Assembly (NCBI RefSeq): GCF_003075525.1
Contig: NZ_QDDR01000008.1
Location: 1 to 64,000, forward strand
Direction of reading: 5' to 3'
Length of the DNA stretch: 64,000 bases
Origin: Pararhodobacter aggregans
Lineage (GTDB): Bacteria > Pseudomonadota > Alphaproteobacteria > Rhodobacterales > Rhodobacteraceae
The position numbers and the translations under genes were made by a program. The notes beneath the pieces were generated by a model. That model had not been told where the DNA came from. It was given only the letters and a program-made list of their open reading frames with translations, and did no database searches. Of the stretch, positions 58,339-64,000 are shown in pieces. Each line of letters starts with the position of its first letter. Position 1 is the first letter of the stretch.

Positions 58339-58750
58339 GGTGCGTGCGGAGCACGCACCCTACGGGTTTGTCGCGATCATGGGCGGAGGTGGGATGAAAT
58401 CCCACCCTACGCGGTTGCGCCTGAGAGGCCTCGCCTCAGGTCGGACGGTGCCCCTGTAGGGTGGGGTTTCATCCCACCCAAGCGGATCCCGTTGTGGTTG
58501 GCCGGTCCATGGGTGCCTTTGCGTTGGTGGGGTGAAATCCCACCCAACGCGGCAGGCACGAGAGGGCTCACGTCAAGTCGGCTAGAGCCCTGTAGGGTGG
58601 GATTTCGTCCCACCTTGTGGGGTCGGTCGCGGAAGGTGCGTGCAAGCACGCACCCTACCGGGCGGCCAATCCCGCGGGCGCCGGGAGGGGGCAACTCGCC
58701 GCCACACCCCCCGTAGGGTGCGTGCTTGCACGCACCTTCCGCGACCGACC
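58339..58750. repeat. Cluster of seven REP-like palindromes, last two as a REPIN-like pair
   Basis: Two palindrome types alternate in the 464-bp gene-free gap between serS and murQ. Type 1, GGTGCGTGC/GCACGCACC with flank CCTAC, is at 58339-58365, 58635-58658 and 58713-58736. Type 2, GGTGGGAT/ATCCCACC with the same flank, is at 58388-58414, 58455-58478, 58521-58550 and 58590-58614. Bases 58621-58658 and 58713-58750 are 38-bp perfect inverted copies around a 54-bp spacer, the layout of a REPIN. No gene is visible in the gap. Confidence 0.9.
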
Positions 58751-58769
58751 CGGGCGAAACCGCCCCGCC

Positions 58770-59648
58770 TCACCCCTGCAACGCCGCCGCCAGCTTGCCG
58801 CCCGTGGCCGCGAGCCGCGCCTCGGCCGCGTCCCGCGACAGCCCCAGCGACAGCATCACCACCGCCACCTTGATCGTCCCGCCCTCGGCCAGCGCCGCCT
58901 CCGCCGCCTCGACCGGGGCGTCGGTCAGGTCCGCCACCATCGCCACCGCCCTTGCCTTCAGCTTGGCATTGGTCGGGCGCATCTCGACCATCCGGCCGCG
59001 GTGGACGTAGCCCAGGCGGATCATCACCCCGGTCGACAGGCAGTTCAGCAGCACCTTCTGCGCCGTCCCCGCTTTCATCCGGGTGGAGCCGGCGATGATC
59101 TCGGCCCCGGTATCGGCGACCAGGGCAATCTCGGCCTCGCGCGCCAGCGGCGCCTCGGGCGCGTTGATTATCGCCAGCGTCAGCGCGCCGACCTCCCGCG
59201 CCGCCCTGAGGCCTGCCCGCACGAAGGGCGTTCGCCCCGAGGCCGCGACGCCGATCACCACATCCGCTTCGGACAGGCCCAGCGCGGCCAGCGCCGCCGG
59301 GGCTTCGGTCAGGCTGTCCTCGGCCCCTTCCACCGCTTTCAGCAAGGCGCCGGGGCCGCCCGCCATCAGCGCCACCGCCCGGTCCGAGGGCCAGTCGAAG
59401 GTCGGCGGCAGCTCGGCCGCGTCCAGCACCGCCAGCCGCCCCGAGGTTCCCGCGCCCAGATAGATCAGCCGCCCGCCGCGCTCCAGCCGCAGGGCGCAGG
59501 CGTCGATGGCCCGGGCCAGCATCGGCAACGTCCCGGCCGCGGCGGCAACGGCGGCGAGTTGCGTCTCCAGCAGCGCGGCGGCGAGATCGCGGGTGGGCCA
59601 GGTCTCGATCCCGGCAAAGCGGGCGGGGGCCTCTTCGGTAGAGCTCAT
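58770..59648 (-). CDS. murQ: N-acetylmuramic acid 6-phosphate etherase MurQ
   Basis: MurQ cleaves the lactyl ether of MurNAc-6-P to give GlcNAc-6-P in peptidoglycan recycling. The SIS-domain signatures IYLGAGTSGRLAVLDAAELPPTF (with the catalytic Glu), VIGVAASGRTPFVRAGLRAA and STRMKAGTAQKVLLN are clear. 292 aa, normal length. The start ATG 59648 overlaps the stop of the sugar kinase by 4 bp. Confidence 0.96.
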   Translation of the reverse strand: MSSTEEAPARFAGIETWPTRDLAAALLETQLAAVAAAAGTLPMLARAIDACALRLERGGRLIYLGAGTSGRLAVLDAAELPPTFDWPSDRAVALMAGGPGALLKAVEGAEDSLTEAPAALAALGLSEADVVIGVAASGRTPFVRAGLRAAREVGALTLAIINAPEAPLAREAEIALVADTGAEIIAGSTRMKAGTAQKVLLNCLSTGVMIRLGYVHRGRMVEMRPTNAKLKARAVAMVADLTDAPVEAAEAALAEGGTIKVAVVMLSLGLSRDAAEARLAATGGKLAAALQG

Positions 59649-60523
59649 CGGGCCTCCGTCAGGGCGATATGCGCGGCGGCGAGGGCCGCGTCGGGATTGG
59701 GGAAGGTCAGGGTCAGGTCCGCGGTTCCCTGAAGGATCCCCGCCCTGATCGAGGGATGCAGTCCCAGCGCGCCGCCGAAGACCGCGACCGGGCCGGGACC
59801 CGCACGGGCGTGGATCAGGCGGCAGAGGCGGGCGATCTCGGCCCCGGCCCCGGCCATCAGGGCCAGCGCCAGCGGGTCGCCGAGGGCCGCCGCGTCGGCC
59901 ACCGGGCGGGCCAGCGCCGCCAGCCCGCCGCGGTCGGCGCCATAGACGTAGCGCCGCGTCGCGTCCCAGTCGCTGCCGCCCATGGCGGTGAACAGCGCCT
60001 CGGCCAGGGCTTCGGCGCCGCGGGTGCCGCCCGTCTCCTCGATATGCCGCCAGAGCGCGCGGACCGCCTGCAGGCCGATCCAGCCGCCCGATCCGGCATC
60101 GTCCAGCATCAGCCCGCGCCCACCGACCAGCGTCACCGCGCCGCCCTTGAGCGAGAAGCCGACCGAGCCGGTGCCGGCGGTCACCACATGGCCGCCGCCC
60201 TCGGGCCAGACTGCCCGCCATGCCAGCACCATGTCGTTGACGACGGTTGTCTTTTCCGGGGGAAGGCCCAGAGCCTCGGCCGCCGCCGCCTGCAGCGAGG
60301 GGTCCGCGTCGAACCCGGCGCCGGTCGCGCCGATATAGGCCCCGGCGAGCGCGCCCTTGGACCGGGCCGGGGCAAGGGCGGCCGTGAAAGCCCCCCGTGC
60401 CTCGGGCGTGAAGATCAGGCCGGTGGCGCCGGGGCTCTCACCCCGGGCGACCAGCGCGCCCCCGGCGTCGACCAAGGCCCAGCGGCTGGCCGTGCCGCCC
60501 ATGTCCACGCCGCAATAGAGCAT
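59645..60523 (-). CDS. BadF/BadG/BcrA/BcrD-type N-acetylhexosamine kinase
   Basis: The ASKHA fold is visible: phosphate-1 motif VDMGGTASRWALVDAGG, GAYIGATGAGFD, connecting VVNDMVLAWRA with the catalytic Asp, and phosphate-2 VVTAGTGSVGFSL. Together with murQ it most likely phosphorylates MurNAc or GlcNAc freed by recycling. Start ATG 60523 (292 aa); the frame open upstream to 60727 is inside the glycosyltransferase gene. The 4-bp overlap with murQ couples them. Confidence 0.9.
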   Translation of the reverse strand: MLYCGVDMGGTASRWALVDAGGALVARGESPGATGLIFTPEARGAFTAALAPARSKGALAGAYIGATGAGFDADPSLQAAAAEALGLPPEKTTVVNDMVLAWRAVWPEGGGHVVTAGTGSVGFSLKGGAVTLVGGRGLMLDDAGSGGWIGLQAVRALWRHIEETGGTRGAEALAEALFTAMGGSDWDATRRYVYGADRGGLAALARPVADAAALGDPLALALMAGAGAEIARLCRLIHARAGPGPVAVFGGALGLHPSIRAGILQGTADLTLTFPNPDAALAAAHIALTEAR

Positions 60524-60539
60524 TGCCTGTCCCTTGGGT

Positions 60540-61232
60540 CTATTCGGCGGCCTGCGCCAGATAGAGGTCGCGCTCGGCCCGCCATTCATCGCCGAAATCG
60601 ACCTTCTGCCAATCGTCGAACCAGGGCCCGCCATTGGTGTAATGCACGCACATCGGCAGGGCCTCGGGCTTGGCGTATTCGCCTTCGAGGAAGTTCCACT
60701 CGCGGTCCAGTTCGCCGATATCGGCATCGTCCAGCCACGAGAAGCGGTGCAGGTATTGCGGCGTCTCCTTGTTGACGACGCCGGGCGTCAGCGCCTTCAC
60801 GCCCGGATGGGCACCGTTGAAGGCCATGAACGAGGACCAGTTCTTGCGCGGATAGATGGTCTGCTGCTTGCCGTCCATCTTCACCATATTGGCCGGGGTG
60901 TAATCGTGCTGCACGCAGTAGAGCGCCTTAGCCGGGTCCAGCAAGGACAGGATCTCGGTGATGTCGCGGGTCACCAGGAAATCGCAATCCATGAAGATCG
61001 ACCAGCCGTCATGCGCGGCGAGATAGGGCGTCAGGAACCGGGTGAGCGAAAACTCGGTCGTCGCGGTATCGGCGCCGCGGGTATAGAGGCCGAGCTCGCG
61101 CAGCGCGGGTTGCTTCAGCGGATGGATCTCGACCGGCCGGGTGGCGTGGCGCAGCGTCGAATGGCGCGCCACCTGCCAGGCGATATCCTCGCGCGAATCG
61201 TAGCCGACATAGATCTTCAGGGTCTGGGTCAT
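60540..61232 (-). CDS. GT8-like glycosyltransferase
   Basis: The 230-aa protein reads LKIYVGYDSREDIAWQVARHS, typical of small GT-A glycosyltransferases, with the metal-binding DxD at Asp82/Asp84 (IFMDCDFLVT). The stretch YPRKNWSSFMAFNGAHPGV and LHRFSWLDDADIGELDREW mark the subfamily also found at 63459. The donor and acceptor are unknown. It is upstream of the kinase-murQ pair on the same strand and divergent from kdsD. Confidence 0.85.
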   Translation of the reverse strand: MTQTLKIYVGYDSREDIAWQVARHSTLRHATRPVEIHPLKQPALRELGLYTRGADTATTEFSLTRFLTPYLAAHDGWSIFMDCDFLVTRDITEILSLLDPAKALYCVQHDYTPANMVKMDGKQQTIYPRKNWSSFMAFNGAHPGVKALTPGVVNKETPQYLHRFSWLDDADIGELDREWNFLEGEYAKPEALPMCVHYTNGGPWFDDWQKVDFGDEWRAERDLYLAQAAE

Positions 61233-61394
61233 CGGTCTCTCTTCAACCGTCAGGGGACTGGCTTGCCCGCGTCCTGCGGGTCGCTTGCCGTCTTATAGCG
61301 GCTGGGGATGCATCTTTCGAGGGGGCAGGGCGGCGGGTGGCCGATTACCGCGCTGCCCTGTTTACACGCGCCGCAAACGGCGTATTCAGACCGC

Positions 61395-62369
61395 ATGCAA
61401 GAGACACGACTCAAACGAGAGGCGGTACTGGCCGCCGGACAACGGGTCCTCAGGACCGAAGGCGAGGCCGTCCTGAAGATGGCCGACGCGCTGCCCGGGG
61501 ATTTCTTCGCCGCGGTGGAGGCGATGCTGGCCTGCCGCGGGCGGGTGATCCTGTCGGGCATCGGCAAATCGGGCCATGTCGCGCGCAAGATCGCGGCGAC
61601 GCTGGCCTCGACCGGCACGCCCGCGCAATTCGTCCATCCCGCCGAGGCGAGCCATGGCGATCTGGGCATGGTGACCAATGCCGATGTCTGCATCCTGATC
61701 TCCAATTCCGGCGAGACGGCGGAACTGGGCGACATGATCCAGCACGCGCGGCGCTTCTCGATCCCCTTGATCGGCATCTCCAAGAACCCCGACAGCACCC
61801 TGATGCGCGCGGCCAATCTGCGGCTGACGCTGCCCAACGAGCCCGAGGCCTGCACGATCGGCATGGCGCCCACCACCTCGACCACGCTGACGCTGGCGCT
61901 GGGCGACGCGCTGTCGGTGGCGCTGATGGAGCAGCGCGGTTTCCTGCACGAGCATTTCCGCGTCTTCCACCCCGGCGGCAAGCTGGGCGCGCGACTGGCG
62001 CAGGTGCATCAGTTGATGCATGAGGCGGACGAATTGCCGTTGGTCGGGGCGACGACGCCGATGCAGGAGGTCCTGCTGGCCATGACCGGCAAGGGCTTCG
62101 GCCTCGCCTGCGTGGTGGATGGCGAGGGGCGGCTGACCGGCGTCATCTCGGACGGCGACATCCGGCGCAACATCGACGGGCTGATGGCCAGGACCGCCGG
62201 CGACGTGGCCACCCGCACGCCCAAGACCGTACCGCCCGACATGCTGGCGGCCGAGGCGCTGGCGGTGATGAACGACCGCAAGGTGACGGCGCTGGTGGTG
62301 GTGGATGGCGAGGGGCGGCCGGTGGGCCTGCTCAGGCTGCATGTGCTGCTGAAGGCGGGGCTGGCCTGA
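61395..62369 (+). CDS. kdsD: Arabinose-5-phosphate isomerase (KdsD/KpsF)
   Basis: KdsD interconverts ribulose-5-P and arabinose-5-P, the precursor of Kdo in the LPS inner core, linking it to the lipid A genes at the left. The SIS domain contains VILSGIGKSGHVARKIAATL, EASHGDLGMV, ISNSGETAEL and MAPTTSTTLTLALGDALSVAL. Two CBS domains follow from about residue 205 (LPLVGATTPMQEVLLAM, and a second around DMLAAEALAVMNDRKVTALV). ATG 61395 gives 324 aa. Confidence 0.95.
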   Translation: MQETRLKREAVLAAGQRVLRTEGEAVLKMADALPGDFFAAVEAMLACRGRVILSGIGKSGHVARKIAATLASTGTPAQFVHPAEASHGDLGMVTNADVCILISNSGETAELGDMIQHARRFSIPLIGISKNPDSTLMRAANLRLTLPNEPEACTIGMAPTTSTTLTLALGDALSVALMEQRGFLHEHFRVFHPGGKLGARLAQVHQLMHEADELPLVGATTPMQEVLLAMTGKGFGLACVVDGEGRLTGVISDGDIRRNIDGLMARTAGDVATRTPKTVPPDMLAAEALAVMNDRKVTALVVVDGEGRPVGLLRLHVLLKAGLA

Positions 62370-62382
62370 GGGGTGGCGCTTG

Positions 62383-62445
62383 TGCCTAGCAATTTATGAT
62401 TTTGTTTGGCATGATGTGCCAAGCAAAAGATGAAAGTGCTAGGCA
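62383..62445 (+). promoter_or_regulatory. Symmetric four-half-site operator upstream of the nucleotidyltransferase
   Basis: Four 9-bp half-sites of the form TGCCWAGCA alternate in orientation: TGCCTAGCA (62383-62391), TGTTTGGCA (62403-62411), TGCCAAGCA (62417-62425) and TGCTAGGCA (62437-62445). Their centres are 20, 14 and 20 bp apart, so the array has exact two-fold symmetry about 62414. The inner and outer pairs form two equal 9-N11-9 dyads. The region is AT-rich unlike its surroundings. The last half-site overlaps the first codons. Confidence 0.75.
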
Positions 62446-63455
62446 TGACGCCCTTGAGCAGCATCGCGACCAGCGCCTATACCGACCTCGTGCGGCTTCT
62501 GAAGGATGACGCGCTGTCGGGCGTCGAGGGCAAGCCGACGCTGAAGACGCGCGGCGACAAGGGCTATTGGTACGCGGCCCGCCGGGTCGGGACCGAGACG
62601 CGCTTCGTCTATATCGGCGAGGACAGCGCCGAGACCCGCACCCGGATCGACCGGATCGAGGAATTGCGCGCCACGGCCCAGACCCGGCAGGCCGAACGCG
62701 CGCGCCTCGTGCGCCTGCTCCGGGCCGAGGGGATGACGCCCACGGATCGCGCGACGGGCGCGATCCTGTCGGCGATGGCCGCGGCGGGGGTCTTCCGGCT
62801 GGGCGGCACCATCGTCGGCACCAATGCCTTTCGCCTCTATGAGGGGGAACTGGGCATCCGCCTGCCGCTGGGGGGCATGGCCAATACCGGCGACATCGAC
62901 ATCGCCCAGTTCGAGAAGCTCAGCATCGCGCTGGAGGATCAGGTGGATCCCGGGCTGGCCGAGACCTTTTCGGCGCTGAAATTCGATCCCTTGCCCGCGC
63001 TTGATGCGCGCCGGACCTGGCGCTGGGCGCAGGGCGGCAGCGGGCAATTGGTCGAATTCCTGACGCCCGCCTTCGGCGAGGAGAGCTTGCGCGACCTGCC
63101 GGCGCTGGGGGTCAGTGCGCAGGGGCTCAACTATCTGAATTTCCTGATCGCCGAGCCGATCCCGGCGGCCGCGCTCTACCGCGCGGGCGTGCTGGTGCAG
63201 GTCCCGCGGCCCGAGCGCTACGCGATCCACAAGCTGATCGTCGCCGACCGGCGCCGCGACGGGGCTGGCAGCCTGCGCGCGGTCAAGGACCGCGAACAGG
63301 CGGCGTTCCTGATCGAGGCCATGGCCGAGGACCGGCCGGACGACCTGTCCCGCGCGCTGGAGATCGCGCGCGGGATCGGGCCGCGCTGGCGCGAACGGCT
63401 GGAGGCCTCGCTCGCCCGGATGCCCGAGACGCGGGCGCTGCTGGCCGGTCTCTGA
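62430..63455 (+). CDS. GSU2403-type nucleotidyltransferase-fold protein
   Basis: The protein appears to have an N-terminal helical region of about 110 residues (KPTLKTRGDKGYWYAARRVG, then ELRATAQTRQAERARLVRLL). A nucleotidyltransferase-like core follows: GGTIVGTNAFRLYEGELGIR, then GDIDIAQFEKLS with the Asp pair. I recognise it as a GSU2403/NTP_transf_8-like family; reaction and substrate are unknown. Start is ATG 62430 (341 aa) or ATG 62445 (MTPLSSIATS), the latter clear of the operator. Its own operator is striking. Confidence 0.8.
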   Translation: MKVLGMTPLSSIATSAYTDLVRLLKDDALSGVEGKPTLKTRGDKGYWYAARRVGTETRFVYIGEDSAETRTRIDRIEELRATAQTRQAERARLVRLLRAEGMTPTDRATGAILSAMAAAGVFRLGGTIVGTNAFRLYEGELGIRLPLGGMANTGDIDIAQFEKLSIALEDQVDPGLAETFSALKFDPLPALDARRTWRWAQGGSGQLVEFLTPAFGEESLRDLPALGVSAQGLNYLNFLIAEPIPAAALYRAGVLVQVPRPERYAIHKLIVADRRRDGAGSLRAVKDREQAAFLIEAMAEDRPDDLSRALEIARGIGPRWRERLEASLARMPETRALLAGL

Positions 63456-63458
63456 CGC

Positions 63459-64000
63459 CTATTCCGCCGCGAGCTGCGCCGCGTCATACCCCGCTTCTCC
63501 CTCGAAGGGCCCGTCGATCACCCGTTGCAGCGAGTAATCGGTCAGCAGCTTCTCGCGGTGCCATTCCTCGGCCATCGGCGCATGGGCGAATTCGTGGAAA
63601 CAGGGGGTGCCCAGCGTCCAGTGCAGGAGTTTCGCCTGCGGGTTCGGGCCGAATTCGTCGGGCAGCCAGTTCCAGACCTTCGGGATCTCGCCGATCAGAT
63701 CGTCCGTCAACCAGGTGAAACGGTGCAATTGCGCGCCCGTCGCATTCATCACGAACTCGGGCGTGACCACGGCATTGGCCGGATGCCCGCAATTCCACAG
63801 CACGACCGAGGACCAGTTCTTGCGCGGGTAATTCTGGTTCTTCGCGCCCAGATACTTTGTTTCCATCTTCGTCTTGTAGTCGTGATGCACGCACATCACC
63901 GCCTTGCTGTCATCCCTCAGCGCCCAGAGCCTGGCGATGTCGTCGCGAAACAGCATGTCGCCGTCGACGAACAGCGCCCAGCCCTTGTAGCCCATCAGAT
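63459..64000 (-). CDS. GT8-like glycosyltransferase, partial (N-terminus beyond the right edge)
   Basis: The frame is open to the window end. Visible is the C-terminal part with the DxD motif (GWALFVDGDMLFRDDI) and the subfamily motifs YPRKNWSSVVLWNCGHPAN and LHRFTWLTDDLIGEIPKVW. It is a clear paralog of the gene at 60540-61232. An internal ATG lies at 63995, but the domain clearly starts upstream. It converges with the nucleotidyltransferase gene, 3 bp apart. Confidence 0.85.
   Translation of the reverse strand, partial: LMGYKGWALFVDGDMLFRDDIARLWALRDDSKAVMCVHHDYKTKMETKYLGAKNQNYPRKNWSSVVLWNCGHPANAVVTPEFVMNATGAQLHRFTWLTDDLIGEIPKVWNWLPDEFGPNPQAKLLHWTLGTPCFHEFAHAPMAEEWHREKLLTDYSLQRVIDGPFEGEAGYDAAQLAAE

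Noticed and set aside
58339-58750. CRISPR array
   Set aside because: The palindromic units differ in sequence and spacing, spacers are not uniform, and no cas gene is present; the structure fits REP/REPIN elements.
59669-60775. Plus-strand open frame of 368 codons over the sugar kinase
   Set aside because: It is antisense to the kinase and glycosyltransferase genes, both of which have clear catalytic motifs.

Overview
The window is 64 kb of GC-rich alphaproteobacterial chromosome. The gene content points to Rhodobacteraceae (the Rhodobacter/Paracoccus/Roseobacter group): CtrA sits directly behind its inhibitor SciP (DUF1153), the lipid A pathway uses LpxI, there is an NDUFS4-type complex I accessory subunit, and DUF3422, YcjX/YcjF and GluQ-RS/TrmFO are present as compact cassettes. 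The genus cannot be fixed from the sequence alone. I see no rRNA, tRNA, CRISPR array, integrase, transposase or prophage gene.

Layout. 0-1 kb: an AraC-type regulator whose second helix-turn-helix is lost at a perfect 30-bp inverted repeat. 0.9-14.4 kb: miaA, divergent from the envelope cluster pyrH-frr-uppS-cdsA-dxr-rseP-bamA-skp-fabZ-lpxA-lpxI-lpxB. This cluster joins UMP and ribosome recycling to isoprenoid and undecaprenyl carrier supply, phospholipid synthesis, outer-membrane protein assembly and lipid A; lpxD is missing from its usual slot. 14.5-22 kb: mnmA, sciP, ctrA, ligA, recG (tRNA modification, cell-cycle control, DNA repair). 22-33 kb: an Fe-S scaffold, hisI, gluQ, trmFO, gyrA, a secreted rhodanese, a UspA-like protein, a DUF218 protein, uvrB and the complex I accessory subunit.

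33-42 kb is the most accessory-looking part: EamA and BenE transporters, XRE-cupin, LysR and TetR regulators with clear operators, a DHA2-type MFS exporter, and a class III CoA-transferase paired with an atypical acyl-CoA dehydrogenase. 42-50.9 kb: truA, an SDR protein, the YcjX/YcjF pair, DUF3422, an AmpD-like amidase, a lipoprotein and gatCA. 51-58.3 kb: an RND efflux pair, a small secreted protein, an ECF sigma factor with a DUF6768 membrane protein, and serS. 58.3-64 kb: a REPIN-like palindrome cluster, murQ with a sugar kinase (MurNAc recycling), two related glycosyltransferases, kdsD, and a GSU2403-type nucleotidyltransferase behind a symmetric four-half-site operator.

The signals most worth follow-up are non-coding: the four-half-site operator at 62383-62445, the REPIN-like cluster at 58339-58750, a modular GGATATTT intergenic repeat family in four copies, a four-site GANTC cluster upstream of the AraC gene, and the 30-bp inverted repeat at the left edge.
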